From NCBI RefSeq assembly GCF_000172555.1, contig NZ_ABOX02000003.1, positions 124,001 through 188,000 on the forward strand: DNA of 64,000 nt. The letters are read 5' to 3'. This document shows, piece after piece, positions 37,737 to 47,560 of this stretch. A model generated the notes under the pieces. That model made no database searches. It saw nothing but the letters and a program-made list of their open reading frames with translations, and was not told the DNA's origin. Positions within the stretch are counted from its first letter, which is position 1. Each line of letters opens with the position of its first letter. The DNA comes from Pedosphaera parvula Ellin514. Its GTDB lineage: Bacteria; Verrucomicrobiota; Verrucomicrobiia; Limisphaerales; Pedosphaeraceae. A program made the translations under genes and the position numbers.

Positions 37737-39065
37737 ATGCGTTCGTTGTATAATATTTTATTTCTGATCTTCTTCGTCCTCTCTTCCCCATATTATTTTT
37801 TACGGATGTCGCGCCGGGGTAATTGGCAAAAGGGATTTGCCCAGCGTTTCGGCAATTACGATGTAAAGCTCAAACAGTCCATCACTAATCGTCACATTAT
37901 CTGGCTGCATGCTGTGAGCGTGGGCGAAATGAACGTCTGCATGCAGCTCATCCGGGCCTTGGAGCCTCGTTTGCCAAATGTGAAGTTTGTGGTCTCCACC
38001 ACCACCACTACTGCCATGAGTGAGCTGCAGAAAAAACTTCCGCCGCATATCGGCAAAATTTATTACCCGGTTGATCGCCGCAAGTTCGTTGCTCGAGCAC
38101 TGGGAACGATCCGTCCGGATGCCATCATTCTTGTAGAGGCCGAAATTTGGCCAAACTTCATCTGGCGCGCCCGTTCCATGGGTATCCCCTTGTTTTTAGT
38201 CAATGCCAGGCTTTCGGATCGCTCGTTTCCGCGTTATAAAAAATTTAAAATCCTTTTCAAACAGCTTTTTGGCGCGTTCACCGGCGTGGGAGCACAAAAT
38301 GAAACTGACGCAGGAAGACTTGGTGAAGTGGGCTGCCGGCGTGAAGCAATTCACGTTGTCGGGAATTTGAAATTTGATGCTGCTGTTTTGACCGGCCGGC
38401 GCACGCTGGACGTACCAGCGATGCTTGGACAACTTGGCGTTCCAACCGATGCTCGGATACTGGTAGCTGGTAGCACCCATGATGGTGAGGAACTCATTTT
38501 GGCGGAAATATTTCTTAACCTTAAAAAGCAATTCCCTGATTTGTTTCTAATCCTCGTACCACGCCATTTCGAGCGGGCAAAGTCGGCTGGTAATGACCTC
38601 TCGAAGCTGGCAATTAATTTCTTTTATCGGAGCGAGCTGGCTCCTGATACACAATTTGAGCAGGGTGAGCTGGATTGCCTGCTGGTGAATACAACGGGCG
38701 AACTGCGGTATTTTTATGAACACGCCACCGTGGTGTTTGTAGGTAAAAGCCTGGCCGCCCGGGGTGGCCAAAATCCGATTGAACCAGCGGCGCTGGGCAA
38801 ACCGGTTCTATTCGGCCCCAACATGCAAAACTTCACTGACGTTGTGAAAATCTTCCTCGCTGACAAAAGCGCCATCCAGGTAAGCGATGCCGCCGAACTG
38901 GAAACGCGGATAGGCGAATTGTTATCCAATCCTCCCCGAAGGCAGGAATTGGGTTACCGCGCTCAAGAGACAGTAAAGGAACATCAAGGAGCCACCGAAC
39001 GAACGGTGGAAATGATTCTGGAAGGTTGTGCAGCTCGCGATCTTTACACCGTGCCGAAAAAGTAA
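37737..39065 (+). CDS. waaA: 3-deoxy-D-manno-octulosonic acid (Kdo) transferase
   Basis: 442 residues from ATG 37737; the frame is open further upstream without family sequence. An N-terminal membrane anchor (YNILFLIFFVLSSPYYF) precedes the GT-30 fold: WLHAVSVGEMN, VVSTTTTTAM, EAEIWPNFIW, GSTHDGEE, LVPRHFERA and GGQNPIEPAALGKPVLFGP. It transfers Kdo from CMP-Kdo to lipid A precursors at the inner membrane, showing that the organism makes LPS. Confidence 0.95.
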   Translation: MRSLYNILFLIFFVLSSPYYFLRMSRRGNWQKGFAQRFGNYDVKLKQSITNRHIIWLHAVSVGEMNVCMQLIRALEPRLPNVKFVVSTTTTTAMSELQKKLPPHIGKIYYPVDRRKFVARALGTIRPDAIILVEAEIWPNFIWRARSMGIPLFLVNARLSDRSFPRYKKFKILFKQLFGAFTGVGAQNETDAGRLGEVGCRREAIHVVGNLKFDAAVLTGRRTLDVPAMLGQLGVPTDARILVAGSTHDGEELILAEIFLNLKKQFPDLFLILVPRHFERAKSAGNDLSKLAINFFYRSELAPDTQFEQGELDCLLVNTTGELRYFYEHATVVFVGKSLAARGGQNPIEPAALGKPVLFGPNMQNFTDVVKIFLADKSAIQVSDAAELETRIGELLSNPPRRQELGYRAQETVKEHQGATERTVEMILEGCAARDLYTVPKK

Positions 39066-39083
39066 ACTTCCCGCGTCAAAATG

Positions 39084-39107
39084 AAAAGGGCACGCGCTTG
39101 CGTGCCC
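39084..39107 (-). terminator. Terminator for pilT (hairpin shared with the waaA side)
   Basis: GGGCACGC (39088-39095) and GCGTGCCC (39100-39107) form an 8-bp stem with loop GCTT. Reading the minus strand, four T follow (A-run 39084-39087). It lies between converging waaA and pilT. Confidence 0.75.
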
Positions 39108-39128
39108 GTAATTGGTTGTAAAAATGGA

Positions 39129-40217
39129 TTAGCCCAGAATGCGTTTGCCTTCGCTCAGGAAGATACCCTTGAAGTTCATCTCCAGTGCCTGCGGGTTGCT
39201 TGCTTTCGCGAGTGCTTCGTGTTGCGAAATTTTGCCTTCCTTGACCAACGCGAACAAGGCCTGATTGAAATTCTGCATGCCGTCGTCCTGACCGGTTTCG
39301 ATTGCTGCATGCAGTTTTTCGATTCGGTTATCTTCGATCATTTTCTTGACCGTGCTGGTATTGATCATGATCTCACAGGCGGGCGTCATGGTACCCGTCA
39401 ACGTTGGAACCATGCGTTGGCAAATAACAGCTTGGAGCGTGCCGGCAATCTGGCGTCTGATCTGTTCCCGTTCGTCAGCCTGGAAAAAATCCAGAATACG
39501 GCCGACGGATTGCCCAGCCGTGGTTGTATGTAGAGTCGAAAGAACCAAATGCCCGGTATCGGCTGCACTCATCGCCGCACTGAAACTTACTGAATCGCGC
39601 ATTTCGCCGACCATGATGATATCCGGGTCCTGACGCAAGGCACTCTTGAGCGCTCCTTGGAATGACCTCGTATCCAAACCCACTTCCCGCTGTTCGATGA
39701 CACATTGATTGTCTTCGAAGACATATTCAATCGGATCTTCGAGCGTGACGATGTGTTTTTTGCTCACCGCATTGACGTGCTCAATCATGGCAGCCAATGT
39801 TGTTGATTTACCGCTGCCGGTGGAACCAGCGAGCAGTACGATCCCGCGAGGTGATTCAGCTATCTTTTTAATGACATCGGGCAAACCTAAGGTTTCAAAG
39901 CTCGGCACATTCGCCTTTACGAGGCGCATGGCCAGCGCAAAGGAACCGCGCTGCTGAAAAACATTTGTTCGAAACCGTCCGGAACCAGGCTCCAGGTACG
40001 AAAAGTCTGTCTCCCTCTCTTCCTCCAATTTTTTATGCAGATGCACGGGAACAATATTCTTTACGACATTGTTCATCCATTCTTCCGTCGGAATAGGACA
40101 CTCAATTGCAACGAGTGAGCGATTGATGCGGAATACAACCGGAGTGCCAACTTTGATATGAATATCAGAAGCCGCTCCATCATGAGCGAGCTTCAAAATT
40201 TTGTGAAAAAGTTCCAT
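39129..40217 (-). CDS. pilT: PilT-type twitching motility ATPase
   Basis: 362 residues, cytoplasmic. N-terminal PAS-like PilT domain (ASDIHIKVGTPVVFRI), Walker A GSTGSGKST (131-139), the Asp box TLEDPIEYVF, Walker B-type DIIMVGEMRD, and His box HLVLSTLHT. It retracts type IV pili or powers a related system. No other pilus gene is nearby apart from a PilZ-like ORF at 40439. A PilU-like role cannot be excluded. Confidence 0.92.
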   Translation of the reverse strand: MELFHKILKLAHDGAASDIHIKVGTPVVFRINRSLVAIECPIPTEEWMNNVVKNIVPVHLHKKLEEERETDFSYLEPGSGRFRTNVFQQRGSFALAMRLVKANVPSFETLGLPDVIKKIAESPRGIVLLAGSTGSGKSTTLAAMIEHVNAVSKKHIVTLEDPIEYVFEDNQCVIEQREVGLDTRSFQGALKSALRQDPDIIMVGEMRDSVSFSAAMSAADTGHLVLSTLHTTTAGQSVGRILDFFQADEREQIRRQIAGTLQAVICQRMVPTLTGTMTPACEIMINTSTVKKMIEDNRIEKLHAAIETGQDDGMQNFNQALFALVKEGKISQHEALAKASNPQALEMNFKGIFLSEGKRILG

Positions 40218-40438
40218 ACGCTATATGCACTATGATTTACCAGACCTTTAGGAATGCCGACCAGTACCAAATTGTGAATATTGGTTGGGAAGACTACCAG
40301 TAATGGAGGTTAGGGATATAAGGAGTTTATCTACCCTAAATCAAACTTTACAGAAATGACAATACAGTGGCGCAAAAGAAGTTTCTTTTGCCTAGGATGA
40401 ACCGGGAACAGTTCCTTGGATTAGAGCTGCGAAAACGA

Positions 40439-40756
40439 TCACGAATACGCAAGAATGCTCAGTCGTGCTTGTGCCTGCTTGGACAAATCAGTGAATACCA
40501 TTGAAACGGTGTATCCAGTGTGCCGATTCCCATTACACGCGACCACAACTCCCGTGCAATGAACTTTGGCGGTATCCCGATTCGATTGCAAGGTGACGGT
40601 CATCTCAGTCCAAGGCGCAATCGGCTTTATAGAACGGAATTCAACCCCATTTCTACGAACCTTTACCTCCTTCGGTGCAAGTAGCAAACGTGTCTGAAAT
40701 GCTTCAACGGTTATGGGCTGAAACAAACCAGGACTATTAAGTTTTCTTGCGCTCAT
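40439..40756 (-). CDS. PilZ-like domain protein
   Basis: 105 residues forming a small beta domain: VRRNGVEFRSIKPIAPWTEMTVTL, VHCTGVVVACNGNRHTGYTVSMVFTDLS. The pattern is PilZ-like, but the c-di-GMP motif RxxxR and the D/NxSxxG motif are not recognisable, so nucleotide binding is doubtful. It follows fabH by 48 bp. Confidence 0.5.
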   Translation of the reverse strand: MSARKLNSPGLFQPITVEAFQTRLLLAPKEVKVRRNGVEFRSIKPIAPWTEMTVTLQSNRDTAKVHCTGVVVACNGNRHTGYTVSMVFTDLSKQAQARLSILAYS

Positions 40757-40804
40757 AGTGCTGTAGTCAAAATAGCATAATCCTACTTACCGTCAATTTT
40801 TTGC

Positions 40805-41842
40805 CTACCACTCGATGACGGCAGCACCCCAGGTCAGTCCAGCTCCAAATACCACCAGCAAAATCAAGTCTCCACGTTGAATGCGCTTGGATTCAACGGC
40901 TTCATCCAGGGCAATGGCCACTGACGCGGCAGAAGTATTTCCATATTTATCCAGGTTAATGAAAACCTGTTCTGGATTGGCACTCAGACGTTCGCAAACC
41001 GCATCGATGATGCGACGATTTGCCTGATGCGGAATAATGCACTTGATCTGCGTGATATCGATCTCACACCGGCGTAGTGATTCCGTAGCCGCAGTCTGCA
41101 TCGCTTGAACTGCATTCTTGAATGTTTCCTTGCCATCCATTCGCAGGAAATGCAGTCCTGCCGCAACCGATTCGGCGCTCGCAGGACACCGACTGCCACC
41201 ACCAGGCATTGAAAGCAAATCAGCTTTTTGACCGTCGGAACCCATGCAGGCCGTCAACAATCCATGGGCGTTGGGGCGGTTCTGCAAAATCGCGGCACCA
41301 GCTCCATCACCAAAAAGCACGCAAGTATTGCGATCGGTCCAATCAACAATGGACGATAACTTCTCAGCACCAATCACCAAAACAGTCCCGTAGGTACGTG
41401 ACATGATGAATTGCTGACCAATCTCCAGCGCGAAAATGAAGCCGGAGCAGGCCGCTTCTATGTCAAATGCGGCAGCCCGATAGGCGCCGATTTTTCGCTG
41501 TACCAGACAGGCAGTTGAGGGAAATGGCATATCCGGCGTGATCGTGGCTACAATGATCAGGTCGATCTCCTCGGGCTTTATGCCAGCCTGCTTCATCGCT
41601 TTCAGCGCGGCTTTTGAAGCCAGATCAGAAGTAAATTCGTCCTTGGCCGCAACGCGCCGCGCCTTGATTCCAGTTCTGGTGGTGATCCATTCATCCGTCG
41701 TATCCACCATTTTTTCAAGATCATGGTTGGTTACAATCCTTTCAGGCACATAAGAGCCAACCCCGGATATGGAACATGTTTGTCCCTGGAAATTATATTT
41801 GGCGCGGGGATTTTTAAATTTTTTCTGAGTGGATGGACTCAT
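40805..41842 (-). CDS. fabH: 3-oxoacyl-ACP synthase III
   Basis: 345 residues. It condenses acetyl-CoA with malonyl-ACP to start fatty-acid synthesis. The full catalytic triad is present: C132 in EAACSGF, H272 in IPHQANRR and N302 in YGNTSAAS. DTTDEWITTRTGI is the usual N-terminal block. An N-terminal extension of about 22 residues precedes the fold. It follows plsX by 11 bp in a coaD-yceD-rpmF-plsX-fabH run. Confidence 0.95.
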   Translation of the reverse strand: MSPSTQKKFKNPRAKYNFQGQTCSISGVGSYVPERIVTNHDLEKMVDTTDEWITTRTGIKARRVAAKDEFTSDLASKAALKAMKQAGIKPEEIDLIIVATITPDMPFPSTACLVQRKIGAYRAAAFDIEAACSGFIFALEIGQQFIMSRTYGTVLVIGAEKLSSIVDWTDRNTCVLFGDGAGAAILQNRPNAHGLLTACMGSDGQKADLLSMPGGGSRCPASAESVAAGLHFLRMDGKETFKNAVQAMQTAATESLRRCEIDITQIKCIIPHQANRRIIDAVCERLSANPEQVFINLDKYGNTSAASVAIALDEAVESKRIQRGDLILLVVFGAGLTWGAAVIEW

Positions 41843-41853
41843 GCGTTGGCGAA

Positions 41854-42882
41854 TTATTCTTCCGACTTGGTCGCGGCCAAACGCTCGTTTGCGCGTTGGA
41901 TTTCCTCGACAATGGTTTTATTGATTCGATTTTGGACAGTTTCCGTCGTGATACGAATTGCATTCATGATGGACTTTTCTTTCGCGGAACCATGTGCCTT
42001 CATGACAATGCCGTTCAAGCCTAATAGTGGTGCGCCCCCGTAAATCTCCGGGTCCATCCGGCGCTTGATCACACGAAACGCGTTTTGAGCCAGGTAAGCT
42101 CCAAGCTGCCGTTTCGGGTTTCGCACCAACTCGCGTTTTAACATGGCAAATATTCCCACCGCGAGGCTCTCGCATGTCTTCAGAACAATATTGCCAACAA
42201 ATCCATCGCAAACCACCACATCAACCTTATTGGCAAACAAGTCATGTCCTTCCACGTTCCCAACAAAATTCAAATCCAGCTGCTTGCAAAGCCTGTAGGC
42301 TTCCTTGGTAAGTTCGTTTCCCTTCCCCTCTTCCGTTCCATTGCAAAGCAAACCAACCCTGGGATTTTTATAGCGAAGAATCTCCCGGGAATAAACGCTG
42401 CCCATAACTGCGTATTGGGCAAGATGAAGCGGCTTGCATTCGATGTTCGCACCGGAATCCAACAATACAAACTCATTGTCAGGCGCAGGAATCACAGTGG
42501 CGATACCCGCACGCTCCACACCCGGCAGAGGTCGCAATTTAAAAGTGGCAAACGTGAGTATCCCGCCGGTATTTCCCAGAGAGATAACCGCGTCAGCCTT
42601 TCCCTCCGCCACCAAATCAACTGCCTTGGCGATGGAAGAATCCTTCTTTTTGCGGAGGGCAACGGTCGGCTTGTCCTCCATCGTCATTACTTCAGTAGAA
42701 TGAACGATGTGGACACGCTTATCGACCAAGCCAGATACCTGCATGGCAGCATGGATGTCCTCCTGCTTGCCTACAAGGTACAATGCGCTGATCTTGCTAT
42801 CCGCCTCGAGTGCTCGTTTGACGCCTTCGATGACGACTCCACAACCGTGGTCGCCACCCATGACATCCACTGCAATTCGCAT
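41854..42882 (-). CDS. plsX: Phosphate acyltransferase PlsX
   Basis: 342 residues. It makes acyl-phosphate from acyl-ACP and phosphate for phospholipid synthesis. Family sequence begins at the start, IAVDVMGGDHG, then SSIAKAVDLVAEGKADAVISLGNTGG, LLCNGTEEGKGNE and DVVVCDGFVGNIVLKTCE. Ends with a charged tail. Cluster partner of fabH and rpmF. Confidence 0.95.
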   Translation of the reverse strand: MRIAVDVMGGDHGCGVVIEGVKRALEADSKISALYLVGKQEDIHAAMQVSGLVDKRVHIVHSTEVMTMEDKPTVALRKKKDSSIAKAVDLVAEGKADAVISLGNTGGILTFATFKLRPLPGVERAGIATVIPAPDNEFVLLDSGANIECKPLHLAQYAVMGSVYSREILRYKNPRVGLLCNGTEEGKGNELTKEAYRLCKQLDLNFVGNVEGHDLFANKVDVVVCDGFVGNIVLKTCESLAVGIFAMLKRELVRNPKRQLGAYLAQNAFRVIKRRMDPEIYGGAPLLGLNGIVMKAHGSAKEKSIMNAIRITTETVQNRINKTIVEEIQRANERLAATKSEE

Positions 42883-42937
42883 AAAGAAAAAGATCCCGGA
42901 AGCGAGACCTCCGAGTCCGTTTTACTTTGAATATGGA

Positions 42938-43126
42938 TCAAGCCCCGGCCGTAACCGTGAGGACTTGACGCCCCTTATAAAAACCGCAGGCGGGACAAAC
43001 CCGATGCGGAATGGCAGGAGCTGCACATTGAGGACATGTGCTCAGTTGAGGCAAGGCCAATACACTGTTATAAGCACGGCGTTGACGTTGACGGCTTCTT
43101 GATGGTTTGCGCTTGGGTACACCCAT
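42938..43126 (-). CDS. rpmF: 50S ribosomal protein L32
   Basis: 62 residues, starting with MGVPKRKPSRSRQRQRRA, the usual L32 N-terminus. Two CxxC pairs (CPQC, CPAC) give a zinc-binding form. It sits between yceD and plsX, as in most bacteria. Confidence 0.95.
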   Translation of the reverse strand: MGVPKRKPSRSRQRQRRAYNSVLALPQLSTCPQCAAPAIPHRVCPACGFYKGRQVLTVTAGA

Positions 43127-43131
43127 ATTCT

Positions 43132-43620
43132 CTAAAATTTTAGTTTATTTAATTCGGCCCAAGCAGACGAAATCTCTTTAGTCTGACCGGTGCCGCCAGT
43201 TTTTTTCGATTTACCAGTTACTTTCTTTGGCAGCCCACTGCACTCAGGTTTACACAACGGATGTTGCGGAAACTCTAGGAGAATATCTTCCCTGATATAG
43301 GGCGTCAAGTCCACGCAATCATTTAGGATGGGAGCTGATTCCTCCCCTTCCAGTGGCACGTGGCACGTCCAATTCTCCAAATCCAACGGGTACTTAAACT
43401 CTTTTAAGCAGCGTGCGCAATCACAATCCAATGCCAAATCCAGGCTTCCTTGAACCAAAAGGCTGGTTTCAAGTCGCTGAATTTCCAAATCGTATTTTAA
43501 TGGTTGAACTACTCGGACCAGTTCATCCTGGAAATCAATATCTAATTCACCGGCGGAAAGCTCTCCTTGCACATGCAAGTCTTGATTTTCCAAATGTCTT
43601 AAGTTTATTAGTAAAGCCAT
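43132..43620 (-). CDS. yceD: YceD/DUF177 family protein
   Basis: 162 residues from ATG 43620; the longer frame runs into coaD. DLDLALDC-type segment with CDCARCLKEFKYPL, a DLTPYIREDILLEFPQHPLCKPECSGLP block, and the usual C-terminal WAELNKLKF. DUF177 proteins are encoded next to rpmF and are implicated in 23S rRNA processing or stability; the exact role here is inferred. Confidence 0.85.
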   Translation of the reverse strand: MALLINLRHLENQDLHVQGELSAGELDIDFQDELVRVVQPLKYDLEIQRLETSLLVQGSLDLALDCDCARCLKEFKYPLDLENWTCHVPLEGEESAPILNDCVDLTPYIREDILLEFPQHPLCKPECSGLPKKVTGKSKKTGGTGQTKEISSAWAELNKLKF

Positions 43621-43633
43621 AATAACTAGTATG

Positions 43634-44122
43634 TTATGTCGGAGATACGGTTCCCTTACTATGTAAGGCCACCTGAACGGGGGATGGCACAAAAGTACTA
43701 ATATTACCGCCCAATCGTGCAATCTCTTTAACAATCCGCGAACTCAGGAAAGTGTAAGTATCTTTCGGCATCATGAAAATTGTTTCTACCCGTTCGTTCA
43801 GCTTACGGTTCATCAAAGCGAGTTGAAATTCAAACTCGAAGTCTGATACTGCTCTTAATCCTCGAATAATGGCCTGGGCTGATTGCTTCTCCGCATAATC
43901 AACCAGCAATCCGTCAAAGGTATCTGCTTCTACATTAGGGAGATGCTTCACACATTGCGAAACCAAATCCAATCGTTCAGAAAGGGTAAAAAGAGGGCTT
44001 TTGCTCTCATTCTTTGCTACCGCCACGATGACGCGATCGAAAAGTTTGGTGGCTCTTTGGATTACGTCCAGGTGCCCATTGGTTAGAGGATCAAAACTAC
44101 CCGGATAGATCACCGTGCGCAT
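43634..44122 (-). CDS. coaD: Phosphopantetheine adenylyltransferase
   Basis: 162 residues. It transfers AMP to 4'-phosphopantetheine in CoA biosynthesis. Nucleotidyl-transferase motif GSFDPLTNGHLDVI and the ISSRIV-type motif (LSSRIVKEIARLGG) are present; RGLRAVSDFEFEFQLALMNRKL is family-specific. It heads the rpmF-plsX-fabH run and supplies the acyl carrier arm for it. Confidence 0.95.
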   Translation of the reverse strand: MRTVIYPGSFDPLTNGHLDVIQRATKLFDRVIVAVAKNESKSPLFTLSERLDLVSQCVKHLPNVEADTFDGLLVDYAEKQSAQAIIRGLRAVSDFEFEFQLALMNRKLNERVETIFMMPKDTYTFLSSRIVKEIARLGGNISTFVPSPVQVALHSKGTVSPT

Positions 44123-44173
44123 GCAAACAAACTTAACAAATCGGCGTTGAATTCCTACAAAAAAGCGAGTTTG

Positions 44174-46513
44174 TCAGTCGCCCTCTTTATCAGTAGGCGC
44201 GAGGTACGCAGTTTGAGCTCCTCCTGCTTCTACATTGGAGTAATTCGTCTCTGCTGCCTCTCCCTCCCTTGTCATCCAAGGCACTTCAAAAATGGGAACT
44301 GCATTACGAATCCCTTTAACATTCACCGCGGGCAGTTCCATGCAGGCGAGTGCAAGGTTTGGATCGTCCTGGATAATTTCGGCCAGGGTGGCTTCACTAA
44401 TAATAATACGTCCCTTTCCGGAAACGCTCTCCAACCTTTGGGCAAGATTCACGTCCCGGCCAAACACGGTGTAGTTAAATTGTTCGTTTGTTCCCATCAA
44501 GCCGACTGTGACTACGCCAGTGTTAATGCCTGTTCCAACCGATAGAATGGGCAACATCGGCAATAGCGGTTGGTTGGCTGCAGACAATTTGTAATTTTCA
44601 GTTTTCCGGCGTTCGTTCTCCAATTCGCGATCATGATTCAGGTGATCAACGGCTCGTTGAATCTCTATGGCAGCCCTTACACCGCAGAGAGCATGCTTTT
44701 GGTTAATTACGGGTGCACCCCAAAATGCCATCACACAATCGCCAATGAACTTGTCAATTGTTCCTTGATGTTTAAGCACTACATCGGCAATGACCTTCAA
44801 ATAGAGGTTGACGGTGGACAGGATCTCGCGAGCTTGTTCATCGAAGATGGTTTCCGCAGCCTCGCCCGAAAGGTTATTTTGTTTAATAAACTCAACCGCC
44901 CGCTCGCTGTACAGGTCAGTTATCTCCGTAAACCCACGAATATCCGAGAACAGCACCGTCACGCTTCGGCGCGCTCCACTCAACGCAAGCTTTTCGCTTT
45001 TTAACAATTCATTCACGATGTTAGGTGAAACGACTTTGCTGAAAACGGAGCGCACGCGCCGTCGCTCGGCCTGCTCAAACATAACCAGATAAGCCAGCAT
45101 CACCGCATAGGTGGCGAGCAACCCACCTGCCAATGGCATTACTACGGGAATCCAAAAGTGAAACATCCCATAGCATGCAAAGGCGAACAAGCCGTAGGCT
45201 ACGAAGGCGACTAAAATCCAAAAGGAAGCAATATGGGGACGGAATTTCCAGGTCAGATACGCCGCGCATAAACCCATAAGGCAGATCAGCACCAGATTCA
45301 TGAAGAGGGAACTGCGATGTACGAACTGGCCTGAAACAACTGAGTTCGCCACATTCCAATGCTCGCATGCCAGAATGGTATCTTCTTCCAGTGGTGTTGC
45401 TCCTCGATCCATCAAATCATTTCCCACCGCTGTGGAGCCGATGACGACCAGCTTGCCTTTCCAAAGATTTCTCAAGCCGTTTGTTTGACCTGTCTGGCGC
45501 AGTTGATCCTGGCGCAGCAGATTTTCCATCGGCTCGCTCGTCAACTGGGGATCATTGCCGGTAAGACACCAGTTGATGTAGAAATACCCATCTGAATCCA
45601 CAGGCAGTATCCTCTCAATTCCATTGTCTCCGCTTAAAATAATCCGCCCTTTTTCCAACTCAATTTTGGCGTGTTCCAGATCCAGCTTGAGCTGCTGTGC
45701 TGCCAGAACGATGCCCATATGCCAAATCTGTTCTTCTGTGAATGGATTATCAAAACGCGCCATCCCGGCAGGGATTTTGGCCCCGAGAAAATCTGCCACG
45801 TCAAACTTGCCCTCCTTATTTAATGGCACTTTAACCACCTCGCCATTAGATCGCGGAAGAATTATCATTCCGGGTTCCATCCTCGCCTTACTAAGATCAA
45901 TCCCATAATCGGGATCATCTTCAACCGCCTGGAAGCACCGGTGCCATCTTCGATAGGTCCGAAATGCTCTCGCGCGCCTCAAAATGCCATCGGAATCTTT
46001 CGTGGCTGTGATGTCTCCCAACCAAAGAGCATTGGTTCTGAATAATCGAGGCGGGACAACTCCTTTCTCGGACGCCAGAATAACATTACCTGCAGCATGT
46101 ATCTGCCATGCAAAATACTCATCGGATTCAACCAACTGCCCGTTCGCCATTGGCACCGGAGCATGGTCGTGACGCAGTTCGCCAAAAAGCACATCAAAAG
46201 CGCTTGCCGTTGCACCTTGGGAATGGAGTTCCCGGGCTACCCGCCCGTAGATATGACGCGGCCAATAGAGGCCATAACTGAAACCTAATGATCCGTTATT
46301 TATCCGTCGAATCGTTTCCTCACTGATGGCTACGAACCCAAGATTCGTGGTCATCAGCGAAGAATGGTTAGCCGCCCGGCGTACTCGAAGGTCGTAAGTC
46401 ATCCTTTCCAAACGCTCGAAAAAATCGAAGCGAAAAACCTGCACCAGGCAAACCAACCCAATGACTCCGGCAGCAATCAGGAAAGGAGCCTTTCTTGGGG
46501 TCTTCAGGTTCAC
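44174..46513 (-). CDS. CHASE2-domain class III adenylate cyclase
   Basis: About 779 residues. The start is uncertain: no ATG lies before the first membrane segment, so GTG 46513 is used; GTG 46528 is possible, while the open frame to 46549 begins in a terminator. An N-terminal membrane segment (APFLIAAGVIGLVCLVQVF) precedes an extracytoplasmic CHASE2 domain, then three membrane segments near residues 410-480 and a cyclase domain: LFSDIRGFTEIT (metal Asp), KFIGDCVMAFWGAP (second metal Asp) and NYTVFGRDVNLAQRLE. Probably makes cAMP in response to an external signal. A FecR gene lies just upstream. Confidence 0.85.
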   Translation of the reverse strand: MNLKTPRKAPFLIAAGVIGLVCLVQVFRFDFFERLERMTYDLRVRRAANHSSLMTTNLGFVAISEETIRRINNGSLGFSYGLYWPRHIYGRVARELHSQGATASAFDVLFGELRHDHAPVPMANGQLVESDEYFAWQIHAAGNVILASEKGVVPPRLFRTNALWLGDITATKDSDGILRRARAFRTYRRWHRCFQAVEDDPDYGIDLSKARMEPGMIILPRSNGEVVKVPLNKEGKFDVADFLGAKIPAGMARFDNPFTEEQIWHMGIVLAAQQLKLDLEHAKIELEKGRIILSGDNGIERILPVDSDGYFYINWCLTGNDPQLTSEPMENLLRQDQLRQTGQTNGLRNLWKGKLVVIGSTAVGNDLMDRGATPLEEDTILACEHWNVANSVVSGQFVHRSSLFMNLVLICLMGLCAAYLTWKFRPHIASFWILVAFVAYGLFAFACYGMFHFWIPVVMPLAGGLLATYAVMLAYLVMFEQAERRRVRSVFSKVVSPNIVNELLKSEKLALSGARRSVTVLFSDIRGFTEITDLYSERAVEFIKQNNLSGEAAETIFDEQAREILSTVNLYLKVIADVVLKHQGTIDKFIGDCVMAFWGAPVINQKHALCGVRAAIEIQRAVDHLNHDRELENERRKTENYKLSAANQPLLPMLPILSVGTGINTGVVTVGLMGTNEQFNYTVFGRDVNLAQRLESVSGKGRIIISEATLAEIIQDDPNLALACMELPAVNVKGIRNAVPIFEVPWMTREGEAAETNYSNVEAGGAQTAYLAPTDKEGD

Positions 46514-46528
46514 AAGATGAAGGTACAC

Positions 46529-46563
46529 AAAAAAACCAGAGCAACACAAGGCTGCTCTGGTTT
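46529..46563 (-). terminator. Terminator after the FecR gene
   Basis: AAACCAGAGCA (46533-46543) pairs with TGCTCTGGTTT (46553-46563), an 11-bp stem, and on the minus strand a run of T follows. Read-through would be needed for co-transcription of the cyclase. Confidence 0.85.
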
Positions 46564-46593
46564 GAAAGTCAGGCTTTTGCCCTCGCCACCCAA

Positions 46594-47418
46594 CTACTGG
46601 TTCGGGGAAACGAACACGATGGTATGATCCTTCGGATAAGTCGTTGGCGGAGTCTGAGGCGGATAGTTTAGACGCTTATATTCAGCAGTGAGATTGTCGA
46701 TCACTTTGGTGGGAATTGGCATGATTTTATCAGTGGCAGGATCATAACGGAATCCAGCCGAAACCACGCGGGTTACAACCGATCCGTCCTTGTCCACCAC
46801 CGCAACCACCACAGATCCGGTCAGCACGTTCACCACTCCAGATGCTGCAATGAGATACGTCGTGCCACGAATACCAGCAACACCGTTTGGAATCTTGATC
46901 TCGTACTTCGAAGCCGCAGAAAGCTTTTTCACATTACCCATGATCTGGCCCGCGCGCAAATCCAACTGCGTGTCGCTGACCTCATCGGCTCCGATTTGTT
47001 CCAAAGTAAGCTTGTCAATGGCTAAAACCGAATTTTCATAAACTCGAACCACGTTTTGACCCACGGAATCAGCACCACCACCTGATCCACGATGGGAAAT
47101 GGTCTGGGCCCCACCTTCTCCGACAGTGCCAGTCGAGTCTTTTGTGCCGAGAACAATGTCCACGAGAGAATTATTTCCAGCGGTCTGAATCACGCTGCCT
47201 GGCTTGACAAGGTCGCCCTTGGCAACCGTCTGCCAAGTCTTGCCGTCTGTTGAAACCCGGGCCTTCCCCTTCACATTTACGACCTTCGCCACCATCTCCT
47301 GATTTGCAGGATTAGCAATGACGGGGGTTTGTGCTGTTGCGTGCGTGGCAAAAGCGACCACCATCAAAGCAACCGCGCCAGCAAGAATATTTTGGGCAAA
47401 TCCGTGAATCTTTTTCAT
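46594..47418 (-). CDS. Secreted FecR-domain protein
   Basis: 274 residues with signal peptide (MKKIHGFAQNILAGAVALMVV). FecR domain: VVNVKGKARVSTDGKTWQTVAKGDLVKPGSVIQTAGNNSLVDIVL, then LDLRAGQIMGNVKKL and YEIKIPNGVAGIRGTTY. Such periplasmic FecR proteins are often encoded next to CHASE2 cyclases, as here, and may form the sensory input; that pairing is inference. A terminator separates it from the cyclase. Confidence 0.87.
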   Translation of the reverse strand: MKKIHGFAQNILAGAVALMVVAFATHATAQTPVIANPANQEMVAKVVNVKGKARVSTDGKTWQTVAKGDLVKPGSVIQTAGNNSLVDIVLGTKDSTGTVGEGGAQTISHRGSGGGADSVGQNVVRVYENSVLAIDKLTLEQIGADEVSDTQLDLRAGQIMGNVKKLSAASKYEIKIPNGVAGIRGTTYLIAASGVVNVLTGSVVVAVVDKDGSVVTRVVSAGFRYDPATDKIMPIPTKVIDNLTAEYKRLNYPPQTPPTTYPKDHTIVFVSPNQ

Positions 47419-47560
47419 AAAATCATCCTGTTTTTCTCAGGTCGTAAATCTATAATGCTACTTACCTCTTCTGTTTAACTATTAGCAAATTGGATGTCAA
47501 TGGAATAATCTCCGGTTGCTATCGCCAAACCGGACGGATAATGAGCAGATTTGCAGCACT

